64,000 nt of DNA, taken from positions 1 to 64,000 of the forward strand of contig VOPT01000051.1 of the NCBI GenBank assembly GCA_009594865.1, written 5' to 3'. This document shows, one piece after another, positions 54,727 through 62,594 of the stretch (position 1 is its first letter; every line of letters begins with the position of its first letter). Origin of the DNA: Nitrospira sp. (lineage in GTDB: Bacteria > Nitrospirota > Nitrospiria > Nitrospirales > Nitrospiraceae). The notes under the pieces were generated by a model. That model saw nothing but the letters and a program-made list of their open reading frames with translations, was not told the origin of the DNA and searched no databases. Position numbers and translations under genes: made by a program.

Positions 54727-56598
54727 GTGTTCCCCGTGGATGATCTGAGCAAACAACTTCACCAACAATTCGGGTTTTCGTCGTTTCGCCCCGGCCAACG
54801 GGAGGTGATCGACGCCGTGTTGTCCCGACGCGATGCCATGGCGGTGATGCCCACCGGCCAGGGGAAGTCATTGTGTTATCAGCTGCCGGCTACGATCCTG
54901 CCTGGCCTGACGTTGGTCATTTCTCCCTTGATCGCACTGATGCAGGATCAGGTGAACAGTCTGAACGCTCGCCACGTTGCCGCCGCGGCCTTCCATTCCG
55001 GCCTGTCTGAACAGGAGCGCGACAAGATCGTCTTGAACCTCAAATTGAGACGGCTCCAGCTCCTCTACCTCGCCCCTGAACGGATGCAGCACGAGCGATT
55101 TCTGCGCCTGTTGCGATCCTTGTGGGTTTCTCTTCTGGTCGTGGACGAAGCGCATTGCATTTCGCAATGGGGGCATGATTTCAGGCCGGACTACCTGAAC
55201 ATCGGCCGCTTGCGCCGGGAACTCGAAAATCCACCCTGTTTGGCTTTAACGGCCACGGCTACGGCGCGTGTGCAAGCGGATCTCTGCGAGCGACTGTCGC
55301 TCCACGATCCGTTACGGCTGGTCACGGGTTTTCGCCGGCCGAATCTCGCCCTCTCGGTTCGGCTGTGCCGTTCGCGCCAGGAGAAACTGGCTCAGTTGGA
55401 GCGTGTGGTGCGTGAGTACCCCACGGGCACGGTGCTCATCTATTGCGCCACGCGACGCGCGGTGGAAGAAGTGGCGGCCTGTCTGGGGCGCACCAATCCG
55501 TCCGTCGGGTACTACCATGCGGGTCTCTCGGATGACGAGCGGCGATCGGTTCACGAGGAGTTTCGAGTAGGTACGATCCGGATCTTGGCGGCGACCAACG
55601 CGTTCGGCATGGGGATTGATAAGTCGGATGTTCGTTTGGTCGTCCATTTTGATATACCCGGAAGCCTGGAGGCGTACTACCAGGAAGTCGGACGAGCCGG
55701 GCGTGATGGTCAACCGGCCGCTTGCCTGCTGTTGTTCCATGAGCGGGATGTGGCCACGCAGGAATACTTTATTCAACAGGCTTCGAAAGAGTCCGGCAAT
55801 GCCGCGCGTGTGGAGCGCATGAAGACGTTACTTCAGGACCTGCTGGAGTATGTGTCGGTGACGACCTGCCGCCAACTCGCCATCCTCGACTATTTCAGTG
55901 ATGAGGTGGAACGAGCCCTGGGGCCTTGTGGGTTGTGTGATCGATGTAAAACGCCCGTTCAGTTGCCTGTGGACGTCGTGGGGGATGAGTCGATGTGCGC
56001 GAAGGCTATCCTCACGGCAGTATCCTGGTGCGGAGGGCGATTCGGGGTGACTCGCATCGTCGAACTGCTGCGTGGCAGTCGAGCGAAAAATCTGCTGGCC
56101 TATGGGGGGGAAGACTGTCCGGGGTATGGAATGTATCAGGCCTGGACGAAGACGGCGCTGACTCGCCTGGTGAAATCCTTAATGGATTCGGGGTATTTGC
56201 AGGTAGACGGCTTGGAATATCCCACGCTTGACCTGACTCGACGCGGGCAGGAGGTGGTGAAGGGCCTTGGTTCTGTTGAGCTGAGCCAGGCCGCGACATC
56301 GTCAGCCGCGTCGGCGTTCATGGCGCCGGTCAGTAGCCGGGATCACTCCACAGCCGCATCCCTCACGTCGTCAGTTGATCCGCACTTGTTCGAGCGGCTC
56401 CGACAACTGCGCAAAGAGTTGGCGGAAGAGGAGGGGGTGGCACCGTTCGTGATTTTTCACGACAAAACGCTCCGTACCATCGCCGGCCATAAACCTGTGA
56501 CGCTCAGCGCCCTGCTGGAGATTCCCGGCATCGGGGAGGTCAAGGTGGAGCGCTACGGCCGACGCGTGCTCGGAATCGTCAACGAAGAGTGCCGGTAG
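54727..56598 (+). CDS. recQ: ATP-dependent DNA helicase RecQ
   Basis: RecQ unwinds DNA in recombination and fork repair. The 623-residue protein has all main motifs: FRPGQREVIDAVL, MPTGQGKSLCYQLPA (Walker A), VVDEAHCISQWGHDFRPDY (DEAH box), ATNAFGMGIDKSDVR and QEVGRAGRDGQPA. A zinc-binding region with cysteines (CGLCDRCK) follows. An HRDC-like C-terminal domain begins near 548 (FERLRQLRKELAEEEGVAPFVIFHD). The start is GTG 54727; GTG 54736 is an alternative. Confidence 0.96.
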   Translation: MFPVDDLSKQLHQQFGFSSFRPGQREVIDAVLSRRDAMAVMPTGQGKSLCYQLPATILPGLTLVISPLIALMQDQVNSLNARHVAAAAFHSGLSEQERDKIVLNLKLRRLQLLYLAPERMQHERFLRLLRSLWVSLLVVDEAHCISQWGHDFRPDYLNIGRLRRELENPPCLALTATATARVQADLCERLSLHDPLRLVTGFRRPNLALSVRLCRSRQEKLAQLERVVREYPTGTVLIYCATRRAVEEVAACLGRTNPSVGYYHAGLSDDERRSVHEEFRVGTIRILAATNAFGMGIDKSDVRLVVHFDIPGSLEAYYQEVGRAGRDGQPAACLLLFHERDVATQEYFIQQASKESGNAARVERMKTLLQDLLEYVSVTTCRQLAILDYFSDEVERALGPCGLCDRCKTPVQLPVDVVGDESMCAKAILTAVSWCGGRFGVTRIVELLRGSRAKNLLAYGGEDCPGYGMYQAWTKTALTRLVKSLMDSGYLQVDGLEYPTLDLTRRGQEVVKGLGSVELSQAATSSAASAFMAPVSSRDHSTAASLTSSVDPHLFERLRQLRKELAEEEGVAPFVIFHDKTLRTIAGHKPVTLSALLEIPGIGEVKVERYGRRVLGIVNEECR

Positions 56599-56646
56599 AT
56601 TTCTGTTGTCCCAGATCCGTCCGTTCTGTACCGTTCCCTAATGCCC

Positions 56647-57267
56647 CTACGCTTTTAACCCGCCCGCTTTACGGAACTGTTCCTGCAATTCTGGATAGGT
56701 CGTCGTTACCGGAAACTGCGGGAATTCTTTCGGCAGATGGGCCGGCGGACGAAAGAAGAAACCCGCATGGGCCTCTCCCAGCATGGCGGTATCGTTGTAG
56801 GCATCCCCGGCGGCCATGACGTGGAAATTCAGGTTCTTCAGTGCGGCAACCGCGTGTTTCTTCTGGTTGGGTTGCCGGAGTTTGTAGCTGACAATGCGGC
56901 CGTTGGGGCCGATTTCCAGTTGATTGCAAAAAATGGTAGGGAAGCCCAGTTGCCGCATCAGCGGGAGGGCAAATTCATAGAATGTGTCAGACAGGATGAT
57001 GACCTGAGCGCGTTCGCGCAGCCAGGCGATGAATTCGGCCGCCCCCTCCATGGGGCCCATGGCATCGATGACCGATTGAATATCGGCCAGGGTGTACCCG
57101 TGTTGATCGAGAATCTTCAGCCGGCGCGTCATCAAGGCGTCATAGTCCGGCATTTCGCGTGTGGTGATTTTGAGCTCTTCAATGCCGGTCTTAATGGCGA
57201 AGTTGACCCAGATTTCAGGGACTAACACGCCTTCCAGGTCGAGACACACAATGACGGGGTTCTGCAT
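56647..57267 (-). CDS. thrH: Phosphoserine phosphatase / homoserine phosphotransferase ThrH
   Basis: ThrH can dephosphorylate phosphoserine and transfer the phosphate to homoserine, giving O-phosphohomoserine. The 206-residue HAD protein starts with CLDLEGVLVPEIW. The first Asp (D9) is the nucleophile, and Glu fills the usual second Asp, as is typical of ThrH. IILSDTFYEFALPL holds motif II Ser, and MAAGDAYNDTAML holds motif IV. Length is the family norm. It converges with recQ (48-base gap). The nearby aspartate operon has hom and thrC without thrB. Confidence 0.9.
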   Translation of the reverse strand: MQNPVIVCLDLEGVLVPEIWVNFAIKTGIEELKITTREMPDYDALMTRRLKILDQHGYTLADIQSVIDAMGPMEGAAEFIAWLRERAQVIILSDTFYEFALPLMRQLGFPTIFCNQLEIGPNGRIVSYKLRQPNQKKHAVAALKNLNFHVMAAGDAYNDTAMLGEAHAGFFFRPPAHLPKEFPQFPVTTTYPELQEQFRKAGGLKA

Positions 57268-57368
57268 CGATCCTCCTTAAAAAGGTTTCTGAGTCTTGAA
57301 TGCTGAGTGGAATACCGCGCCACTCACTCGCAATTCAGCACTCGCGACCCGGCACTCAACATTATTCT

Positions 57369-58265
57369 CTATCCGCCGGTTCCGCGGCGCGCCCGTTCCT
57401 GACCGAGATACCGCCCGATTTTATCGATCGCCTTTTCGAACAACTCTGTGCCGGCCCATCGGCCGGCCTGCTCGGCATGATGCCGCTTGGCCCAGTCGAT
57501 GGCCAGCGGGAGCGGGATCAGCCTCGGTGTGGTGGCAGTGAGGTCCGCCCAGAGGAGGCTCAGAGCCGTACTGATGCGAACCGCCACGGGAACCGGCCGG
57601 ATTGTGGGATTCGTCATGTTTTGACAGTCTGTGGCCGGAGAGGTGACGGCGAGTTCCCGGCAGGCTGCCGGTCGATCATCGTAGATGCTGCACACCTCAT
57701 GGTCCAGAAACGGGCAGGGCATGCGAAGCGCATAATACGCCCGGTTCAACGGTTCGATGGCTTCATCACTGATCGGGTCTGGCGATTCAGCGAGAGCGGA
57801 CAGTTGTGGCAGGACTCCGGCTCGGGCCAGGTGCTGCTGCGCCACGTCAATTTTTGACAGAAGCCGCTCGCGTTCCTGGGGAGCGAGGCGGTCGAGGCTG
57901 TTTGTGAGGGCGAAGGCTTCTGGCGCGGAAATCGGCACCAGCATGCGACAACAGGCCGCGCAGCCCTTCTGACAGGACACGGTCTGCCCCGCTTCACGCA
58001 CCCGGGCAAGTTCCAGCGTCTGGACCTCCTCGCCGAGGCTGCGCATGAGGGGAAGAATCGCCGTCACCGGCACGAAGCTCGTCGGAACCCCGATGGCGGT
58101 GGAGACCTCACCACTGGGGGTCTGCAGAGAAATTTCGAAGTGTTCCACTGCTGTCTGGTGGCTCACGGATCTGGTGTCAGCTCGTTTCGTGCGGTCGTGA
58201 TCAAAGAGAACGCCTGTCTGGGTGTTGCCGTAGCTATCATAGAGAACCAGCGAATACACGGTCAA
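57369..58265 (-). CDS. YkgJ-family cysteine-cluster protein
   Basis: The 298-residue protein carries a putative metal- or iron-sulfur-binding cysteine cluster typical of the YkgJ/UPF0153 group: SCQKGCAACCRM near residue 97, then CPFLDHEVCSIYDDRPAACRE near 185 and a further Cys in TDCQNM. The N-terminal 90 residues are a beta-rich extension (YSLVLYDSYGNTQTGVLF) outside the cluster domain. The start is uncertain; a TTG begins this frame and a GTG lies two codons later. The function of the family is not known. Confidence 0.85.
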   Translation of the reverse strand: MTVYSLVLYDSYGNTQTGVLFDHDRTKRADTRSVSHQTAVEHFEISLQTPSGEVSTAIGVPTSFVPVTAILPLMRSLGEEVQTLELARVREAGQTVSCQKGCAACCRMLVPISAPEAFALTNSLDRLAPQERERLLSKIDVAQQHLARAGVLPQLSALAESPDPISDEAIEPLNRAYYALRMPCPFLDHEVCSIYDDRPAACRELAVTSPATDCQNMTNPTIRPVPVAVRISTALSLLWADLTATTPRLIPLPLAIDWAKRHHAEQAGRWAGTELFEKAIDKIGRYLGQERARRGTGG

Positions 58266-58324
58266 CCGATGGGGGCCCGACGTGGTCTTGCCCCCCGGGG
58301 ACGGTTGCGGCTACTCTGTCGCCC

Positions 58325-58720
58325 ATGCGTGTCTCCGGCCATATCATCGGTTTGTTAAAAGAGTATATGCGAGATCTTGTCGAGCAGGCTCGGCAGGAGT
58401 CGCAGGCTCAGCAGGCGTTTGGCTTTTCCGCACCGCCCTATCAGCCGGATCATGCCATCGCGGATTTGCTCTCGATTTTAGATGATCGGATTGAATCGGA
58501 AGGTCTGCAAGTCGGCATGCCGCTTGAGTTTCTGCATGAAATGTGGCGGCAGTGTAACGAGGCGCGCAGCCAGTTCATGGAACGAGTATGGCTGGAAACG
58601 AATCTCGGCCCGCCAGATGCATCCAAGGCCCGGATTCGAGAATTGACGTATGCCGCATTGATCACACATCTCGAATCGGATGCCGCAACAGAAGAATCAC
58701 CGCCGCATCGTGACGCATGA
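58325..58720 (+). CDS. Hypothetical protein
   Basis: The 131-residue protein is largely helical and acidic, with a central segment FSAPPYQPDHAIADLLSILDDRIESEGLQVGMPLEFLHEMW and a long charged helix at the end. No signal peptide, membrane helix or known domain is seen. ATG 58325 begins a frame with a basic start; ATG 58367 (MRDLVEQARQE) is a second possible start. It is divergent from the cysteine-cluster gene and converges with the YdcF-like gene, with an 11-base gap. I do not recognise it. Confidence 0.65.
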   Translation: MRVSGHIIGLLKEYMRDLVEQARQESQAQQAFGFSAPPYQPDHAIADLLSILDDRIESEGLQVGMPLEFLHEMWRQCNEARSQFMERVWLETNLGPPDASKARIRELTYAALITHLESDAATEESPPHRDA

Positions 58721-58730
58721 CGCTGATGGG

Positions 58731-59549
58731 TCAGGGCTGCCACTTGCCGGTGATCCAATAGACCAGGATGCCGGCCACTTCGTCGATGGCCTCCGTGCTG
58801 ACAAGCAGCGCCCGAACCGTGGGGATGAAGTCGAACAGGGTTTTCTGTTCCCAGGCCTGTTGCGGGTGGTGTGTCGCTTCATAGCCACAGCCCACCGGGG
58901 TGACCGTAAAGCCTTGCTTTTCAAACAAGCCCACGGCTCGGGGAAGATGATAGGCGGCGGTGACCAGGAGGATGCGGGCCGGCCCCAGAAGCGCCTTCGT
59001 CTGCACGGCGTTTTCGTAGGTTGTTCGGGAGTGTTCCTCGACCTGGATGACCGATTCCGGCACACCAAGGCGGAGCGCCCACCGTTTCATCTCACGGGAT
59101 TCAGGCGGTCCGGTTCGACGTACAGTTGCGTCGCCGCCGGCGAGTATCACCTTAGGCGCCAGGCCCTGGAGCCACAATTCCGCGCCACAAGCCGTGCGGT
59201 GTCGTGAGTCTTCGGAGGGTTCGTCTGCTGGTCGCAGCGATCCTTTGTGAAAGACCCCCCCTGCCAGGATGACCACGGCGTCGAATTTTGGTGCGGGGGG
59301 TGCGGTGAACGGTGGATATCGTTCTTCGAGCAGCGAAATATAGATGGTTGAAAGAACCGGAGTGGCGGTAAGGAGCAGGAGCAGAATGGTGCTGAAGGCG
59401 AAGCGCCTGACCCAGGTGGTTCGTGTGGGCGTCACGGGTAGACAGGCCACGACCAGGGTCAAGAGTCCCGACAGGACGATCCAGGACAAGGGATACAGAA
59501 GCCATTTTGAGGTCTTATAGACAGCGAACCACATGGGAGTGAGATCCAT
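58731..59549 (-). CDS. YdcF/ElyC-like (DUF218) membrane protein
   Basis: The 272-residue protein has two N-terminal membrane helices (about 10-35 and 50-70) and a soluble DUF218 domain. Its motifs are FDAVVILAGGV, WLQGLAPKVILAGGDA, HSRTTYENAVQT and ILLVTAAYHLPRAVGLFEKQGF. The GG, ENA and HxxRA patterns are the domain's hallmarks. ElyC, a member, affects envelope biogenesis at low temperature. The exact role here is unknown. ATG 59549 is preceded by GTGGAG; the frame continues upstream without family match. Confidence 0.88.
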   Translation of the reverse strand: MDLTPMWFAVYKTSKWLLYPLSWIVLSGLLTLVVACLPVTPTRTTWVRRFAFSTILLLLLTATPVLSTIYISLLEERYPPFTAPPAPKFDAVVILAGGVFHKGSLRPADEPSEDSRHRTACGAELWLQGLAPKVILAGGDATVRRTGPPESREMKRWALRLGVPESVIQVEEHSRTTYENAVQTKALLGPARILLVTAAYHLPRAVGLFEKQGFTVTPVGCGYEATHHPQQAWEQKTLFDFIPTVRALLVSTEAIDEVAGILVYWITGKWQP

Positions 59550-59626
59550 AGGCGCTCCACGGTTGACCGGAAGAATACTCAGCATACACGGAGGTGTGAC
59601 GGACACCAAGTGTTCAGGAGGATGGC

Positions 59627-60109
59627 ATGGCAGAGGGACGGCACTATTGGTTGATGAAATCCGAGCCCAACGTATTTTCGCTCGACGATCTGGCACAGGC
59701 GCCAAAGCAGACCACGGCCTGGGATGGGGTGAGGAATTACCAAGCGCGTAATTTCATGCGGACGATGAAAACCGGCGACCAGGTGTTGTTTTATCACAGC
59801 AACGCCCAGCCTCCTTGTGTCATGGGAGTCGCCGAAGTGGTCAAGCCGGCCTATCCCGATCCGACGCAGTTCGATCCGCACGATGCGCACTATGATCCGG
59901 CCAGCCCCACCGATCAGCCCCGCTGGGATGTGGTGGATATCCGGTTCGTGCGCAAGTTTGACGTGCCGCTATCGTTGGACTTGCTCAGGGGCCAGGCGAG
60001 TTTGAACGGGATGGAATTACTTCGAAAGGGATCGCGCCTGTCGGTACAGCCGGTGAAGCCGTCTGAATGGAATGAAATCCTTCGACTCGCGCGCACTCAT
60101 CGGGACTGA
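59627..60109 (+). CDS. EVE-domain protein
   Basis: The 160-residue protein is a single EVE (PUA-like) domain, with YWLMKSEPNVFSLDDL, TAWDGVRNYQARNFMR, GDQVLFYHSN, PPCVMGVAEVVKPAYPD and WDVVDIRFVRKF. EVE domains bind modified bases in DNA or RNA. As a stand-alone protein it is widespread and of unsettled function. Length is typical. It is divergent from the YdcF-like gene. Confidence 0.92.
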   Translation: MAEGRHYWLMKSEPNVFSLDDLAQAPKQTTAWDGVRNYQARNFMRTMKTGDQVLFYHSNAQPPCVMGVAEVVKPAYPDPTQFDPHDAHYDPASPTDQPRWDVVDIRFVRKFDVPLSLDLLRGQASLNGMELLRKGSRLSVQPVKPSEWNEILRLARTHRD

Positions 60110-60160
60110 AGCATGGCTTGAATGGGGAGAGGTAGCCCTTTCTTTATTCTGACGTGAGGG

Positions 60161-60406
60161 CTAGCTGCGGGCCTTTCCGTCGTCCAGGTAGCGATGTTGC
60201 CAGTCGAGCCAGGCATGGCCAAGTTCATGGGCGAGAATATAACGACGTCGCGTGACCGGAAGCCGCTTGCGGATATAGATGATTTTCGCTTCGTTATCCC
60301 AAATCCCATCCGCGTTGGCATCCTGGCGGTCCATCTCTGAATCGGTGACCTGCCGGATCATGATGTGATAGCCGAATGGAAGGACGACTTTATTTGGTAT
60401 GCGCAC
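60161..60406 (-). CDS. Very small zincin-like protein with HELGH
   Basis: The 81-residue protein has a predicted metalloprotease helix RRRYILAHELGHAWLDWQHRY, in which the HExxH motif gives two zinc ligands and the catalytic Glu. Only 17 residues follow, so a third ligand, if any, is in HRYLDDG. Before it lies DANADGIWDNEAKIIYIRKR, a calcium-loop-like segment followed by a beta hairpin. This order resembles the ImmA/IrrE and Wss1-type minimal zincins. The start is a GTG at 60406 with GAGGG upstream. No antitoxin or repressor partner is adjacent. Confidence 0.65.
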   Translation of the reverse strand: MRIPNKVVLPFGYHIMIRQVTDSEMDRQDANADGIWDNEAKIIYIRKRLPVTRRRYILAHELGHAWLDWQHRYLDDGKARS

Positions 60407-60601
60407 CGTGCCCTCACTGTCTTTCTTCTGGGCGCCCTCTGCGCCGAATTCCTGCTCCCGGTTAGCCTAACATATTTCCTCTTTTGTCTTCCCCGATTAT
60501 AAATTCATATTTATCAGTCGGTTATGCTTAATCGGCCCATCCACTATTTCTCCAGGCCTCTTCTGTCTCTCCCCGGACGGAGGCGGTGTTGAGGATTTCA
60601 A

Positions 60602-61387
60602 TTGAAAGATCGGATGGTGTATCATCCGGCCATGGTCGATAAACTTCTCGCGCAAGAGCTTGCGAAGCCCTACCCGTCGGTCGTCCGGATTGTGGGTGTG
60701 AAGATCCGTGACCGCGGCGAGATCAAGAAATTCGATGCCGGGGAAGCCAGCCTCGCCGTCGGCGATCGCGTCTTGGTCGATGTTGCCGGTGAGCTGAGCT
60801 ACGGAGTCGTGTACGGGGCTCCTCAGGCGATGCCGTTTATCCCGCCCATGCGTGTCTTGCAGCCGATTGCCCGGAAAGCCACCGCTGAGGATGCGACGAC
60901 CATCGATCGCTACGAGCGACTGGCTTCAGAGGGCATGAAAGCGTGCCGGGAACAGGCCATAGCGCTGGGACTCAGGATGAAACTGGTTGAGGTGTTCTGC
61001 TCGTTTCACCGCCGGCAGATGACCTTCGTGTATACGGCCGAGGATCGCATCGATTTCCGCGAGTTAGTTCGTGTGCTCGCTCGCCGGTTCGGCGGGCGGA
61101 TTGAAATGCGTCAAGTCGGAGTCAGGGACGAAGCCAGCCGATTAGGCGGAATCGATACCTGCGGGCTCGTGCTCTGTTGTGCCGCATTTCTGACAGAGGT
61201 CAAACCGGTGACCGTCAAGCAAGCCCGTGGAATGGGGCTTCCGGTGGATGACCCCAAGTTGCTGGGCGTCTGTGGCCGCCTCAAGTGTTGTCTGTTGTTC
61301 GAAGCCATGGAAAGTCAGCCGTCCTCCTCGTCATCTAAGTCTTCCGCGCTCATCAATCCCGCTCGTACCCGTTTGGCCTCTTCCTAG
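60602..61387 (+). CDS. PSP1/RicT-like protein
   Basis: The 261-residue protein contains a PSP1 C-terminal domain. DRVLVDVAGELSYGVVYG, KLVEVFCSFHRRQMTFVYTAEDRIDFRELVR and LARRFGGRIEMRQVGVRDEASRLGGIDTCG are followed by the family cysteine pattern CGLVLCCAAF and GVCGRLKCC, which binds an iron-sulfur cluster in RicT of Bacillus. The C-terminal tail is Ser-rich. In Gram-negative bacteria its role is unclear. The TTG at 60602 begins the frame with GAGG upstream; ATG 60614 and ATG 60632 are alternatives. Confidence 0.88.
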   Translation: MKDRMVYHPAMVDKLLAQELAKPYPSVVRIVGVKIRDRGEIKKFDAGEASLAVGDRVLVDVAGELSYGVVYGAPQAMPFIPPMRVLQPIARKATAEDATTIDRYERLASEGMKACREQAIALGLRMKLVEVFCSFHRRQMTFVYTAEDRIDFRELVRVLARRFGGRIEMRQVGVRDEASRLGGIDTCGLVLCCAAFLTEVKPVTVKQARGMGLPVDDPKLLGVCGRLKCCLLFEAMESQPSSSSSKSSALINPARTRLASS

Positions 61388-61495
61388 TTCCGATCAGGTT
61401 TCTCTCGTATCACGCCGGATACCTGATTCTTCGACTTGGGGGTTGAAAGCCTCGTCATTTCAGCCTGAAAGAGTATAATGACCGTGAGGTGACGG

Positions 61496-62587
61496 ATGCC
61501 TCAGGTACTGGTGCTCGGATCCGGGAAAATCGGGTCGCTCATTGCAGGGCTGCTGTCGGCTAAGGGACAGTATCAGGTCCATCTGGCCGATCTCACCCTG
61601 GATGCGCCGAAACGCTTGATCGACGATCTGGCGCTGACGACAGTCACTGCCTGCGCGCTGGATGTGCGGCGGCCCGATTCAGTTGTCGCCTATGTCACCG
61701 CGCACCGCTTTGACGCAGTAATCTCCTGTCTGCCGTATTTTTATAACGAGGCGGTGGCGGAGATTGCCCGAGCCCATCATCTCCACTATTTCGACCTCAC
61801 CGAAGACGTGGCCGTCACCGGGCGCGTCAAGGCGATCAGCGAAGGCGCCGATCGAGCGTTTCTCCCCCAATGCGGGTTGGCTCCCGGCTTCATCAGCATC
61901 GTCACCAACGACCTCATCGGCCATTTTGAATCCATTGATCACGTGAAGATGCGCGTGGGCGCTCTTCCGGTCAACCCGAGTAATGCGTTGAAGTATTCCC
62001 TGACGTGGTCGACCGACGGGTTGCTCAACGAATATGGAAATATCTGCGTCGGAATTGAAGGGGGAGAGGAGGTTCACCTGCGGCCCTTGGAGGGATACGA
62101 GACGATTGAATTGGACGGCCTGCTCTACGAGGCGTTCAACACGTCAGGCGGGTTGGGTACCCTGGCAGACACCTATCGAGGCCGGGTTCGGACGATGAAT
62201 TATAAGACGCTGCGGTACCCCGGCCATTGCGAAAAGATCCAATTCCTCATGAACGATCTCAAGCTGAATGAGGACCGGGAGACGCTCAAACGTATCCTGG
62301 AGCGGGCGATTCCGCAGACGCATCAAGACGTGGTGTTGATGTACGCCGCGGTGACGGGAACTCGAAAGGGTGAGTTGTTTGAAGAGACCTACGTGAAGAA
62401 AGTCTACCCTCGGACGATGCTCCGCCGCACTTGGTCTGCGATTCAAGTCACCACCGCGTCATCCTTGTGTTGTGTGCTTGATCTGGTGCTCGCGCAGCCA
62501 TCCGCCTATCGGGGATTCATCAGGCAGGAACATTTCTCCTTGCAGGACGTGTTGGACAATCGCTTCGGAGACTGTTTCCGATCCTAG
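61496..62587 (+). CDS. Saccharopine dehydrogenase-family oxidoreductase
   Basis: The 363-residue protein opens with a Rossmann motif LVLGSGKIGSLIAGLL and continues with the saccharopine-dehydrogenase-like pattern (DAVISCLPYFYNEAVAEIAR, HYFDLTEDVAVTGRV, FLPQCGLAPGFISIVTNDL). The C-terminal domain contains GGLGTLADTYRGRVRTMNYKTLRYPGH. The family makes or breaks carbon-nitrogen bonds of lysine-like substrates. The next gene is an ALDH7-type dehydrogenase, 7 bases after, so a lysine catabolic or related pathway is likely but not shown. Confidence 0.87.
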   Translation: MPQVLVLGSGKIGSLIAGLLSAKGQYQVHLADLTLDAPKRLIDDLALTTVTACALDVRRPDSVVAYVTAHRFDAVISCLPYFYNEAVAEIARAHHLHYFDLTEDVAVTGRVKAISEGADRAFLPQCGLAPGFISIVTNDLIGHFESIDHVKMRVGALPVNPSNALKYSLTWSTDGLLNEYGNICVGIEGGEEVHLRPLEGYETIELDGLLYEAFNTSGGLGTLADTYRGRVRTMNYKTLRYPGHCEKIQFLMNDLKLNEDRETLKRILERAIPQTHQDVVLMYAAVTGTRKGELFEETYVKKVYPRTMLRRTWSAIQVTTASSLCCVLDLVLAQPSAYRGFIRQEHFSLQDVLDNRFGDCFRS

Positions 62588-62594
62588 GTCAATC

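Noticed and set aside
60133-60163. Inverted repeat TAGCCCT/AGGGCTA between the EVE and HELGH genes as a bidirectional terminator
   Set aside because: The stem is short with a 17-base loop, and it overlaps the stop codon of the small gene; not convincing.
61393-61427. Inverted repeat after the PSP1-like gene as terminator
   Set aside because: The arms are only 7 bases with a 21-base loop and no T tract; alternative pairings compete.
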